Below are positions 53,766-63,036 of a stretch of 64,000 nt of DNA, in pieces (the stretch's first letter is position 1; each line of letters begins with the position of its first letter). The notes beneath the pieces are model-generated. The model saw nothing but the letters and a program-made list of their open reading frames with translations. It was not told the origin of the DNA and did no database searches. Origin of the DNA: Acidobacteriota bacterium. Its GTDB lineage: Bacteria > Acidobacteriota > Vicinamibacteria > Vicinamibacterales > UBA2999. A program made the position numbers and the translations under genes. The stretch covers positions 124,001-188,000 of the forward strand of contig CANKJK010000003.1 of assembly GCA_947482665.1 (NCBI GenBank). The letters run 5' to 3'.

Positions 53766-54560
53766 GTGTTCACCAATCTCCGCCAACTGTTTCGCTACCG
53801 AGCCCTGATTCAGGGGCTCGCCGCCAGGGAGCTGAAGGCTCGCTACCGGGGCTCCGCCCTCGGGTTCCTCTGGTCGTTCGTCAACCCGCTCCTGCTCCTC
53901 CTGATCTACACCTTCGTCTTCACGGTGGTGATGCCGGGGACGCATCCACCAGAATACGAACCCTACGCGCTCTTCATGTTCTGCGGCATCCTGCCCTGGA
54001 CCTGGTTCTCCACCTCGCTGCTTGAGTCCTCGAACTCACTGATCGCAGGCGGGAATCTCATTCGCAAAGTCCTGTTCCCCGCCGAGGTCTTGCCGATCAC
54101 CACCGTCTTTGCGAACCTGGCGCACTTCTGTCTGGGGTTGCCGATCCTCGCGCTCTTTCTGCTCTACTACCGGTCACCCGTGCTCACACTCGACCTGCTG
54201 TGGCTGCCGGTCATCATCCTGGTGCAGCTGCTGCTCTCGCTCGGCCTGGCGCTCGCGCTCTCCGCGCTCACGGCGATCTTTCGCGACGTCCGTGATCTGC
54301 TCACGAACCTGGTGACCGTGTGGTTCTTTGCCACGCCGATCATCTATCCCTACTCGCAGGCTCCAGCGGCCGTGCGGCCCTACCTCGCGGCGAACCCGTT
54401 CACGCATCTCGCCCGCGCGTATCAGGACGTGCTCTTCACGCCGGGTCCCTACACCGCGTGGCCGCACCTTCTGGAGCTGGGCGCAGCCTCCGTGGTGGTC
54501 TTCTTCGCTGGCTACTTCATCTTCGACCGTCTGCGCGACGCCCTGCCGGAGTCGGTGTAG
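53766..54560 (+). CDS. ABC-2 type permease for polysaccharide export (Wzm-like)
   Basis: The protein is 264 residues from GTG 53766. The start has ELKARYRGSALGFLWSFVNP, the conserved cytoplasmic loop of polysaccharide exporters. Six membrane segments follow, with IRKVLFPAEVLPI and YPYSQAP between them. The partner ATPase begins 2 bp after the stop. Together they would move an O-antigen, teichoic-acid-like or capsule-type glycan across the inner membrane. No glycosyltransferases are adjacent. Confidence 0.88.
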   Translation: MFTNLRQLFRYRALIQGLAARELKARYRGSALGFLWSFVNPLLLLLIYTFVFTVVMPGTHPPEYEPYALFMFCGILPWTWFSTSLLESSNSLIAGGNLIRKVLFPAEVLPITTVFANLAHFCLGLPILALFLLYYRSPVLTLDLLWLPVIILVQLLLSLGLALALSALTAIFRDVRDLLTNLVTVWFFATPIIYPYSQAPAAVRPYLAANPFTHLARAYQDVLFTPGPYTAWPHLLELGAASVVVFFAGYFIFDRLRDALPESV

Positions 54561-54562
54561 CC

Positions 54563-55912
54563 GTGAACGCCATCGAAGTCCGCGACGTTCGCAAGGTCTA
54601 CCAACGCTTCAGCCAGCGCCGCCAGTTCTCCACGCTCAAGAGCGCGCTGCTCGGCGGCGGCATGGCGCGCACGTTCCGGCCCGACGAATCGCTGGAGGCT
54701 CTGAAGGGCGTCACCTTCGACGTGCGGCGCGGACAGTCCTTCGGCGTCGTCGGCAGGAATGGGTCCGGCAAGAGCACCATGCTCAAGCTGCTGGCAGGCA
54801 TCGGGAAGCCCACCTCCGGCACGATTGCCGTGCAAGGGCGCGTCTCGGCGCTGATTGAACTCGGCGCCGGATTCCACCCGGAGATCTCCGGTCGCGAGAA
54901 CGTCTTCATCAACGGACTGATGCTTGGCCTCACGCGCAAGGAGATCGCTCGCCGTTTCGACGAAATCGTGGCCTTCGCCGAGCTCGAGGACTTCATCGAC
55001 GCACCAGTCAAGACGTACTCATCCGGCATGTACATGCGCCTTGGCTTTGCCGTGGCGACGCATGTCGACCCGGACGTGCTGCTGGTCGACGAAGTGTTGG
55101 CCGTGGGCGATGAGGCGTTCACCCACAAGTGTCTCGACACCTTCGCCGAATTCAGGCGCCGGGGCCGGACGGTCATCCTCGTCACACACTCCCTCGATCT
55201 GGTCGACCGCTTCTGCGACGAGGCGCTCTGGCTCGACCATGGCGTCATCCGCGGGCAGGGCGATCCGCGGCGCGTCGTGGACGAGTATCGCTTGGACGTG
55301 GCGCGCGTAGCGGACAGACAGCTCACCGAGGGGAATCAGCAAGCCGCGGCGCGTGTGGCTGTGACGACGGCCATCACAGAGGAGCCGACTGCGGCTCCTG
55401 ACGGGTCCGTCGAGAAGGCGCCAGCCAGCAGCGAACCGCAAGACATGTTCCAGGCGGTCGAGGGGCGATGGGGTTCTCGCGAGGCCGAGGTCGTCGGCGT
55501 AGAAATCCTCGGCTCCGACGACTCGCCGACCACCGTTCATGACACGGGAGGCCGCCTCACGATCCAGCTCCGCGTCCGGGCCCCGCAGCGCATCACAGAC
55601 GCCGTCTTCGGCATTGGCATCTTCAACGCCGAGGGGACGTGCTGCTATGGCACCAACACGCTGATCGACGCTCCGGGCCCGCAGCTGCTTGAAGGCGACG
55701 CCACCGTCCGCTTTCAGATCGACCCGCTGGACCTGGTGGCCGGCAGTTATCGCCTCGATGTGGCGGTGCATCGACCCGACGGTGCCCCGTACGACTACCA
55801 CCGCCTCCTCTACAGCTTCCGTGTCACCTCACCGCTCGCCGAAGTCGGCATCAGCCGTCTCCGGCACACCTGGCACTTTGCCGGCGGCGTCGGTGCGGGC
55901 GACCGCGCATAG
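54563..55912 (+). CDS. Polysaccharide ABC transporter ATPase with C-terminal glycan-binding domain (Wzt-like)
   Basis: The protein is 449 residues from GTG 54563; the open frame upstream belongs to the permease region. The ATPase part has Walker A GRNGSGKST (64-72), signature YSSGMYMRL (from 152) and Walker B VLLVDEVLAVGDEA. From about residue 295 comes a beta-rich domain (VVGVEILGSDDS, VRFQIDPLDLVAGSYRLDVA) like Wzt-C, which in E. coli O9a reads the terminal modification of the O-antigen before export. A low-complexity linker joins the two parts. It should form a 2+2 complex with the upstream permease. Confidence 0.88.
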   Translation: MNAIEVRDVRKVYQRFSQRRQFSTLKSALLGGGMARTFRPDESLEALKGVTFDVRRGQSFGVVGRNGSGKSTMLKLLAGIGKPTSGTIAVQGRVSALIELGAGFHPEISGRENVFINGLMLGLTRKEIARRFDEIVAFAELEDFIDAPVKTYSSGMYMRLGFAVATHVDPDVLLVDEVLAVGDEAFTHKCLDTFAEFRRRGRTVILVTHSLDLVDRFCDEALWLDHGVIRGQGDPRRVVDEYRLDVARVADRQLTEGNQQAAARVAVTTAITEEPTAAPDGSVEKAPASSEPQDMFQAVEGRWGSREAEVVGVEILGSDDSPTTVHDTGGRLTIQLRVRAPQRITDAVFGIGIFNAEGTCCYGTNTLIDAPGPQLLEGDATVRFQIDPLDLVAGSYRLDVAVHRPDGAPYDYHRLLYSFRVTSPLAEVGISRLRHTWHFAGGVGAGDRA

Positions 55913-55920
55913 GACCCGTC

Positions 55921-58900
55921 GTGGCGGCGCATCCTTCCCTCGCGCTCAGCGCGCTGTTCAAGTCGGCCATCTCCAAGGCCAGACTTGATAGGCCCAGCTC
56001 CCGCACCGCAGGCCTGACGCCCGCGGGTAAGGCGCTCACGCTCGCGCACGCGGCCTCGTCATTCGCAGGCACCACCATCGCCGTCGTGCCGACCGATCGC
56101 GATGTCGAGCAACTTGTCACCGACGCGCAGTTCTTCCTCGCGTCGATGGCAGGTGGAAGCGACGGCGCGGCGCAGGTGCATCCCTTCCCGTCGCACCAGG
56201 TGGACCCTTACCGCGGCATGACGCCGCACTTCCGGGTCCTCTCGGTCAGGGGTCGGACGCTCCACGCCATCGCGGATCAACGCGCGCGTCTGGTGGTGGC
56301 CTCAGCCTCTGCCCTGCTGCCACTGGTCAGTCGCCCAGCGCGCATCCGTGGCGCGGCGGTTGATCTCCGAATCGGCACGACCCTCGAGCCCTACGACCTG
56401 GCCGAACGCCTCGTCGAGGCCGGCTTCACCCGGGAAGATCCCGTGGACGCCCACGGCGAGTTCACCGTGCGCGGCGGAATCGTCGACATCTTCCCCGCTG
56501 ATCAGGAGAAGCCCGTCCGCCTGGAGTTCGTCGGAGACCTCGTCGAGAGTCTTCGGCGCTACGACCCGGAATCGCAGCGCTCGGCCGGCGCCGTGGACCA
56601 GCTACTTGTGAGTCCCGTACGAGACCGGCTCGAGGAGGATGCCGACCCCACCACCTTCATCGACTTCCTCGCGGAGTCAGGCGCCTGCCAGTTCATGGTG
56701 GTCGAGCCCACTGAAGTGGTGGAGGTGCTCAGCCGGTCCTGGGATCAGGCCCGCCGCAGCTTTGAAGGCGCCACGCAGCCACCGGACAGCACGCCGCTGC
56801 TGCCGCCCGATCGCCTCCTGGCTCCGGAGCCCTCCGTGCTGGCCACCCTCGCCGGAGCCTCCGTCCTCGAGGAACTCGGCCTGGACGAGGCGGTGCACCA
56901 TGTTTCGTGTCAGCCGGTCGTCGAATATCGCGGCCGCATTGTGGACTGGGTCAACGACCTGCGCCGGGGGCGCGAACAGGGCGACACGCAGCTCTTCCTC
57001 GCTGAGACCGCCGGCATGGCGGAGCGCGTCGTCGAGGTGCTGCAGGAATACGACATCCTCGCGCAGCCGATCGACCACCCCGAGGGCACGCGCACCGCGA
57101 CCGTCCTGGTCGGCATCGGCGCGCTCTCCAAGGGCTTCCGCCTTCCCGACGCGCATCTCGCCGTCTTTGCCGAGCGCGACATCTTCGAGGAAACGCGGCG
57201 GGCTGGCGACCGGCCCCAGCCGCGCAACCTGGCGCGCACCTTCCTCTCGGACCTGCGCGATCTCAAGAAGGGCGACCTCGTCGTCCACGTGGACCACGGC
57301 ATCGGTGAGTTCGTCGAGCTCAAGCAGCTCGGTCTCGGCGGCACGGGCGGCGTGCAGGAGTTCCTCGAGCTCCGCTACGCAAACGACGACAAGCTCTTTG
57401 TCCCAGTCGAGCGACTCGACCTTATTCAGAAGTACACCGGGGGCACCCGCCCAGCTCTCGACAAGCTCGGCGGCACCACCTGGGAGAAGGCCAAGACCCG
57501 CGTCAAGAAGGCCATGCGCGACATGGCCGAGGAGCTGCTCAAGCTCTACGCCCAGCGCAAGGCCGTCGCCGGTCACCCCTTTGCGGCCGACTCCCACTGG
57601 CAGCAGGAGTTCGAGGACGCCTTTCCCTACGACCTCACGATTGACCAGGCCACCGCCGTCGCCGACATCAAGCGCGACATGGAAACGGCGACGCCCATGG
57701 ACCGGCTGCTCTGCGGCGATGTCGGCTATGGCAAGACCGAGGTCGCGATGCGCGCCGCGTTCAAGGCCGTCATGGACGGCAAGCAGGTCGCCGTGCTGGC
57801 GCCCACCACCGTGCTGGCCTTTCAGCATCTCAAGACGTTCCGCCAGCGCTTCTCCGGCTTCCCCGTCGGCATCGACATGGTCAGCCGATTCCGGACAAAG
57901 CAGGAGCAGCAGGCCATCCTCGAGAGCGCCGCCGCCGGCAAGATCGATGTTGTCATCGGCACGCACCGCCTGCTCTCGAAGGACGTGCAGTTCAAGGACC
58001 TGGGGCTGCTCATCGTTGACGAAGAGCAGCGCTTCGGCGTGGCCCACAAGGAACGCATCAAGCAGATGAAGAAGCGTGTCGACGTGCTCACGATGAGCGC
58101 GACGCCGATCCCCCGCACGCTCAACATGTCGCTCGTCGGCATCCGCGACATGTCGATCATCGAGACGCCGCCGAAAGATCGCCTCTCCATCCAGACCAAC
58201 GTCGTGAAGTTCGACAGCGCCGTCATCGAGCGCGCCGTCAAGAACGAAATCGCCCGCGGCGGCCAGATCTACTTCGTGCACAACCGCGTCGAGTCCATCT
58301 TCTCGATCGGCAACCTGCTGCAGCGCCTCGTGCCGGATGCCCGCGTCGTCGTGGCGCACGGGCAGATGGGCGAGGAAGAGCTCGAGCGCGCCATGCTCGC
58401 CTTCGTGCAGCGCGAGGCCGATATCCTGCTGGCCACCACGATCGTCGAGAACGGTCTCGACATCCCGAACGCCAACACCATCATCATCAACCGCGCCGAC
58501 CGCTACGGCCTGTCGCAGCTCTATCAGCTGCGTGGTCGCGTCGGGCGATCCGATCGACCGGCGTATGCCTATCTCCTGATTCCGCCCGAGCAGGCGCTCA
58601 CGCCCGTGGCGCGCAAGCGCCTCGCCGCCATCCGGGAATTCAGCGACCTTGGCAGCGGCTTCCGCGTGGCCGCGCTCGACCTCGAGATCCGCGGCGCCGG
58701 CAACCTCCTTGGCGGTGAGCAGAGCGGTCAGATCGACTCAGTCGGCTTCGAGATGTACATGAAGCTGCTGGACGAGACGATCAAGGAGCTCAAGGGCGAG
58801 GACATCGACGACGACGCCCGGGCGACCGTCAACCTCGGCGTGGACCTCAAGATCGAGCCGTCCTACATTGCCGAGACCAATCAGCGCCTGACCGTCTATC

Positions 58901-59466
58901 GCCGCATCGCGGCCGCACGCACCGAGGCCGAGCTCGATACCGTGCTGCAGGATGTGCGCGACCGCTACGGCCCCTTCCCGCCCTCGCTCCTCAACCTGGC
59001 CGAGTACGGGCGCGTGCGGGTCTGGGCGGACAAGCTCGGTGTGGAATCGATTGACCGTGAAGGGAAGCTCATCGCCATCCGCTTCCGCCAGAACGCGCGG
59101 ATTGATCCCACGCGGCTGGTCAAGGTCGTCGCCGAGTGGCCGGGCGCCACGCTCGTGCCCCCCGTCTCTCTGAAGCTGGACCTCGACCCGCCGCCGCGGG
59201 TGGCCGGGCCGGCGCCGGCGAAACCTCCCTCACGCCCCTCGGCCGGACCCTGGGAAGGGCGGCTGGCCGGGTTGCAGGCGGCCAAGCGGGCCGGGCGGAC
59301 GTCTGAGCCTGGGAAGTCCGCGGGCTGGTGGACGGCGCGCGCCACGGCCGGCTCGGTCGAGCCGGGATTCAATAAGGCCGAGATCCTCAAGAAGCCCGAG
59401 CAGGACCCCCGCGCCGAGGGCGGCATGTTTGAGCGGCTGGGCGGGCTGCTGCGGGCCCTCGCCTGA
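55921..59466 (+). CDS. mfd: Transcription-repair coupling factor
   Basis: The protein is 1181 residues from GTG 55921, 8 bp after the transporter gene. The UvrB-homology region is N-terminal (VHPFPSHQVDPYRGM, DAHGEFTVRGGIVDIFP). The RNA-polymerase interaction domain has KKGDLVVHVDHGIGEF. The translocase has Walker A GDVGYGKT (599-606), DEEQRFG (700-706), and the TRG motif region with LRGRVGRSDRPAYAYLL. The final 90 residues after the TRCF domain are Pro/Ala/Gly-rich and look like a lineage-specific tail. It removes stalled polymerase and recruits UvrA. Confidence 0.97.
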   Translation: MAAHPSLALSALFKSAISKARLDRPSSRTAGLTPAGKALTLAHAASSFAGTTIAVVPTDRDVEQLVTDAQFFLASMAGGSDGAAQVHPFPSHQVDPYRGMTPHFRVLSVRGRTLHAIADQRARLVVASASALLPLVSRPARIRGAAVDLRIGTTLEPYDLAERLVEAGFTREDPVDAHGEFTVRGGIVDIFPADQEKPVRLEFVGDLVESLRRYDPESQRSAGAVDQLLVSPVRDRLEEDADPTTFIDFLAESGACQFMVVEPTEVVEVLSRSWDQARRSFEGATQPPDSTPLLPPDRLLAPEPSVLATLAGASVLEELGLDEAVHHVSCQPVVEYRGRIVDWVNDLRRGREQGDTQLFLAETAGMAERVVEVLQEYDILAQPIDHPEGTRTATVLVGIGALSKGFRLPDAHLAVFAERDIFEETRRAGDRPQPRNLARTFLSDLRDLKKGDLVVHVDHGIGEFVELKQLGLGGTGGVQEFLELRYANDDKLFVPVERLDLIQKYTGGTRPALDKLGGTTWEKAKTRVKKAMRDMAEELLKLYAQRKAVAGHPFAADSHWQQEFEDAFPYDLTIDQATAVADIKRDMETATPMDRLLCGDVGYGKTEVAMRAAFKAVMDGKQVAVLAPTTVLAFQHLKTFRQRFSGFPVGIDMVSRFRTKQEQQAILESAAAGKIDVVIGTHRLLSKDVQFKDLGLLIVDEEQRFGVAHKERIKQMKKRVDVLTMSATPIPRTLNMSLVGIRDMSIIETPPKDRLSIQTNVVKFDSAVIERAVKNEIARGGQIYFVHNRVESIFSIGNLLQRLVPDARVVVAHGQMGEEELERAMLAFVQREADILLATTIVENGLDIPNANTIIINRADRYGLSQLYQLRGRVGRSDRPAYAYLLIPPEQALTPVARKRLAAIREFSDLGSGFRVAALDLEIRGAGNLLGGEQSGQIDSVGFEMYMKLLDETIKELKGEDIDDDARATVNLGVDLKIEPSYIAETNQRLTVYRRIAAARTEAELDTVLQDVRDRYGPFPPSLLNLAEYGRVRVWADKLGVESIDREGKLIAIRFRQNARIDPTRLVKVVAEWPGATLVPPVSLKLDLDPPPRVAGPAPAKPPSRPSAGPWEGRLAGLQAAKRAGRTSEPGKSAGWWTARATAGSVEPGFNKAEILKKPEQDPRAEGGMFERLGGLLRALA

Positions 59467-59493
59467 TAACATATTGAGCAATAAGGAATTGTG

Positions 59494-60570
59494 ATGACGA
59501 CACGCCCCAGAATCTTCGTGCCTGTATTGGCCCTCGCGCTTACGATCTCCGGGAGCCTCGGGCTCGCTGCCAGCGAGGTCGTCGAGCAGGTGCTCGTCAA
59601 GGTCAACGGCGAGATCATCAGCAAGAGCGAGTTTGAGCAGCGGCAGGTCACTGCGCTGCGCAACCGGCCGGAGTTGGCCGAAGGCAACGCGGCCGCCGAC
59701 GAACTGAAGAAAGCGCTCCTGGAAATCACGCCGGATCTCATCCTCTCCGTCGTCGACGAGATGCTGCTGATTCAGCGTGGCCGCGAGTTGGGCTACTCGC
59801 TGGGCGATCAGCAGTTCAACGGCATCGTCGACAACATCAAGAAGGAAAACAAGCTCGAGACCGAGGAAGATTTCCAGGCCGCGCTCAAGCAGGAAAACAT
59901 GTCGATGGCCGACCTGCGCCGCAACATGGAGCGGCAGATGCTCGTCAGCCGCGTGCAGCAGACGGAAGTTTCCGACAAGATCGGCGTCACCGACGACGAA
60001 GCCCGTGCGTATTACACCGCGCACATGCAGGAGTTCACCACGCCCGCGGATATCTCGCTGCGCGAGATCCTGGTCGAAGTGCCCGTCGTCAACGGCGCGA
60101 CCAATGTGGCGCAGGATGAGGACGCCAAGACCAAGGCGGCGTCCATCCGCGCGCGTCTCCTCGCCGGGGAGCCATTCCCTCGGCTCGCCGCGGATTCATC
60201 CGACGCACCTTCCCGGGCAAACGGAGGCCTGATCGGCCCCTTCACGCACACCGATCTGGCGCCTGCCCTGCAGAAGGTGGTCGACCCCCTGAAGCCGGGC
60301 GAGATCTCAGAGCCCATTCGCGTCGCCCGCGGATATCAGCTGTTCAAGCTCGAGAGCCGGACCGACGAGAAGGTGCTCTCGTTTGAGACGGCTCGCGGAC
60401 AGATCAGCGACCGCGTGGCTCAGGAGAAGCAGCGCGCCGAGTTGCAGAAGTATCTCGACCGCCAGCGGGAACAGGCCATCATCACGTGGCGCAATGCAGA
60501 CTTGAAGAAGGCCTACGAGCAGGCGCTGGGCAAGCGCCAGGCGACGGCCGCAGTGCCCAAGCATGAGTGA
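59494..60570 (+). CDS. Periplasmic SurA/PpiC-like peptidyl-prolyl isomerase
   Basis: The protein is 358 residues. A signal peptide ends near GLAASEV. The N-terminal SurA-like chaperone domain follows (VEQVLVKVNGEIISKSEFEQ shows its first strand and helix). A parvulin domain spans about 180-290, with ISLREILVEV, FPRLAADSSDAPSRANGG, and LKPGEISEPIRVARGYQLFK. ATG 59494 has AAGGA six bases upstream. It should help outer-membrane proteins fold. The next gene overlaps its 3' end by 8 nt. Confidence 0.9.
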   Translation: MTTRPRIFVPVLALALTISGSLGLAASEVVEQVLVKVNGEIISKSEFEQRQVTALRNRPELAEGNAAADELKKALLEITPDLILSVVDEMLLIQRGRELGYSLGDQQFNGIVDNIKKENKLETEEDFQAALKQENMSMADLRRNMERQMLVSRVQQTEVSDKIGVTDDEARAYYTAHMQEFTTPADISLREILVEVPVVNGATNVAQDEDAKTKAASIRARLLAGEPFPRLAADSSDAPSRANGGLIGPFTHTDLAPALQKVVDPLKPGEISEPIRVARGYQLFKLESRTDEKVLSFETARGQISDRVAQEKQRAELQKYLDRQREQAIITWRNADLKKAYEQALGKRQATAAVPKHE

Positions 60571-61111
60571 CCTGCTGGGGCGGGGAGACGCCGGGGCACT
60601 CGTGAGTGCGCCGACGTTGCACGAGGTGGCATGGTTTGCCATCTGGACCCGCTCCCGCCACGAACAGATGGTCCGCGAGCAACTCGAGCGGAAGCAGGTC
60701 GAGGCCTTTCTGCCCACCGTCACGCGGTGGAGCCGCTGGAAAGACCGCAAGAAGAAGATCGACTGGCCCCTTTTCCCCGGCTATTGCTTCGCCCGCTTTG
60801 ATCCGCGCGACAAGCTCTCCGTGCTCAAGTGCACGGGTGTGGTGAACATCATCTCGTTCGATACCGAGCTCGCGCCCATCCCCGAGAGCGAGATCAACAG
60901 CATCCGCCAGCTCGTGGAGAGCGATCTCGCCTACGACCCGTGCCCGATGATCCACGAGGGAGACATGGTCCAGGTGACGCACGGACCGCTGAAGGGCGTC
61001 TCCGGGCGGCTCGTCCGGAAGGGCACGCATGCCCGCCTCGTGCTGTCCGTCGAGATGATTGGGCAGGCCGTCAGCGTGGAAGTGGATGCCGCCGATGTCC
61101 GTCCGTACTGA
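60563..61111 (+). CDS. NusG-family transcription antiterminator (UpxY/RfaH-like paralogue)
   Basis: The protein is 182 residues. The NGN domain opens with WFAIWTRSRHEQMVREQLER and has FLPTVTRWSRWKDRKKKI and LFPGYCFARFDP. The C-terminal KOW domain contains EGDMVQVTHGPLKGVSGRLV. The gene is not with secE-rplK where housekeeping nusG lives, so a specialised paralogue is likely. Relatives such as UpxY and RfaH promote transcription of long envelope operons. Start ATG 60563 overlaps the PPIase stop. Its target operon is not evident here. Confidence 0.85.
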   Translation: MSDLLGRGDAGALVSAPTLHEVAWFAIWTRSRHEQMVREQLERKQVEAFLPTVTRWSRWKDRKKKIDWPLFPGYCFARFDPRDKLSVLKCTGVVNIISFDTELAPIPESEINSIRQLVESDLAYDPCPMIHEGDMVQVTHGPLKGVSGRLVRKGTHARLVLSVEMIGQAVSVEVDAADVRPY

Positions 61112-62258
61112 CGCGGCGGCTCTCGCGGCCCTCGACGCGCCGCAGGGGGGTGTGCCAGCTGCGCCTGCCAAGCCAGGCGGGAAGGGACTCTCACCCATCC
61201 GCATCGGCAACGTCACGCTCGAGACGCCCCTCGTGGTGGCGCCCATGGCCGGCATGACAGACTCCGCCTTCCGCCGGCTCGTGAAGCGCCAGGGCGGATG
61301 CGGACTGGTGGTCACCGAGATGGTGAGCGCCGACGGCCTCGTGCGCGGCATCGATCGCACCCTCGAGTACGCCGAGTACACCGAGGAAGAGCGCCCCGTC
61401 TCGATTCAGATCTTTGGCGGCGACCCCGCGAAAATGGCCGAGGCCGCGCGGATTGTTCAGGGCCTCGGCGCCGACATCGTCGACGTCAACATGGGCTGCC
61501 CCGTCCAGAAGATCGCGAAGCACAACGCCGGGTGCAGCCTGATGCGGGAGCCCGCGCACGCCGCGGCCATCATCGAGGCCATGGCCAGGGCCGTGACGAT
61601 TCCTGTGACCGCGAAGATGCGCGCCGGGTGGAATGACCGGGAGCGCAACGCCCCGGAGCTCGCCCGCCGGTTGGCCGATGCCGGGGCCTCCGCCGTGACC
61701 GTGCACGGCCGAACCGCCGAGCAGTCCTACTCCGGTTTCGCGGACTGGGACCTCGTCCGGCGCGTCCAGGACGCCGTGGATATCCCCGTGCTCGGGAGCG
61801 GCGATTGTGTGGAGACAGGGCAGATTCTCGAAAAACTGGATTCCTCCGTCGTTGGCGTCCTGGTGGGCCGCGGCGTCCTGCGGAATCCCTGGATTCTCGC
61901 AAACACGGCGAGGGCAGCCGCCGGAGAAGCCGTTGTAGAGGTGTCGCTCCTGGAGCGGGGGCAGTTTCTCCTCGACTACATCGACCTGCTCCTGCAGGAG
62001 GGTGTGGGCGAGGCCAGCGGCTTCCGCCACCAGGCCGTCGCCCCCTCAGGGCGCGTGGTGCACCAGAACCGCGAGAAGTGGGTCGTCAACAAGATCCGGG
62101 CCCTCTGCTCCTGGTACACGAAAGGGATGGAGGGGGGGGCAAGGCTGCGGGCTCACATCAATACACTCTCCGATCTGCCCGCGCTTCGCCGGGAGTTGCG
62201 ATTCGGTTTGCTCAATGAGCCCGTCAGATCGCCGGTGCTAATATCGCCCCCTGAGTGA
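61095..62258 (+). CDS. dusB: tRNA-dihydrouridine synthase (DusB-type)
   Basis: The protein is 387 residues. The FMN barrel has APMAGMTDSAFRRL, DVNMGCPVQKIAKHNAG with the catalytic cysteine, KMRAGWND and VTVHGRTAEQSYSG. The C-terminal helical domain binds tRNA. The first 25 residues are Ala/Pro-rich and of no known role. ATG 61095 overlaps the NusG-like gene by 17 nt; the frame opens earlier at 61059. Whether B or another Dus class is approximate. Confidence 0.9.
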   Translation: MSVRTDAAALAALDAPQGGVPAAPAKPGGKGLSPIRIGNVTLETPLVVAPMAGMTDSAFRRLVKRQGGCGLVVTEMVSADGLVRGIDRTLEYAEYTEEERPVSIQIFGGDPAKMAEAARIVQGLGADIVDVNMGCPVQKIAKHNAGCSLMREPAHAAAIIEAMARAVTIPVTAKMRAGWNDRERNAPELARRLADAGASAVTVHGRTAEQSYSGFADWDLVRRVQDAVDIPVLGSGDCVETGQILEKLDSSVVGVLVGRGVLRNPWILANTARAAAGEAVVEVSLLERGQFLLDYIDLLLQEGVGEASGFRHQAVAPSGRVVHQNREKWVVNKIRALCSWYTKGMEGGARLRAHINTLSDLPALRRELRFGLLNEPVRSPVLISPPE

Positions 62259-62301
62259 GGCTTCGTATCATGGCCTTCATGGTCCGGCGCCTGCGTATCG
62301 C

Positions 62302-63036
62302 ATGCCCCTTCGCATAGCCTGTGATCTCGACGGCACCGTTGCCGACATGGAAGGCGCGCTCCAAGAGCACGCCGAGGCTCTGTTTGGGCCGGACGTTGAC
62401 GTGCAGTTCAATGCCGGCGCGCAGCGTGATCCGCCCGCTGACGACGCCGCCGAAGAAGCGGCGAGCGACGCGACAGTTGATTCGGAGGAGACTCCGAAGC
62501 CAGTTGAGAACCGGAAGCGCCCGCTCAGCAACCGCGAGTACAGCTACCTCTGGTCGCACGTCCGCAAGATCGAGAATTTCTGGGAGACGCTGAAGGAAGT
62601 CGAACCTGGCGGCGTTGCGCGTTTTTCGGAATTGGCCCGCGCCCATGGATGGGAAGTCATCTTCATCACCCAGCGCCCGGCGAGCGCGGGAGATTTGGCC
62701 CAGCGCCAATCGCAGCGGTGGCTCGCGGCAAACGGCTTTGAACTACCGAGCGTGTTTGTGATGAACGGCAATCGCGGGGTGTTGGCGAAGACGCTGGCGC
62801 TGGATGCCTTCGTGGACGATCGCGGCGAGAACTGCATCGACATCGCGACCGAGTCGCGAGCGCTGCCATTGCTGCTCTGGCGCGGCTCCCACGAGACCGC
62901 GCCTCCCGGCGCGGCGCGGCTGAAGATTCACACGGTGTTCTCGTTTGCCGAGGCGCTGGATTGCCTCGAGGCCCTATCGGTGGCGCGCAGCAAGCCGCCC
63001 ACGCTGATGAGCCGCATCCGCGGCGCGTTCCGCTAG
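62302..63036 (+). CDS. HAD-superfamily phosphatase, unknown substrate
   Basis: The protein is 244 residues. HAD motif I is CDLDGTVAD (Asp8 and Asp10), motif II is FITQRP, motif III is the lysine in AKTLALD, and motif IV is FVDDRGENC, so the active site looks complete. Between motifs I and II an acidic Ala/Glu/Asp stretch (about residues 45-70) lengthens the cap. The layout is nearest to 5'(3')-nucleotidase-like HADs. It overlaps the opposing Dabb gene at a CTAG. Confidence 0.78.
   Translation: MPLRIACDLDGTVADMEGALQEHAEALFGPDVDVQFNAGAQRDPPADDAAEEAASDATVDSEETPKPVENRKRPLSNREYSYLWSHVRKIENFWETLKEVEPGGVARFSELARAHGWEVIFITQRPASAGDLAQRQSQRWLAANGFELPSVFVMNGNRGVLAKTLALDAFVDDRGENCIDIATESRALPLLLWRGSHETAPPGAARLKIHTVFSFAEALDCLEALSVARSKPPTLMSRIRGAFR

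Noticed and set aside
56677-58359. Leftward frame of 560 codons opposite mfd
   Set aside because: Asp/Glu/Val/Leu-rich mirror of codon bias; mfd on the + strand is complete and motif-rich.
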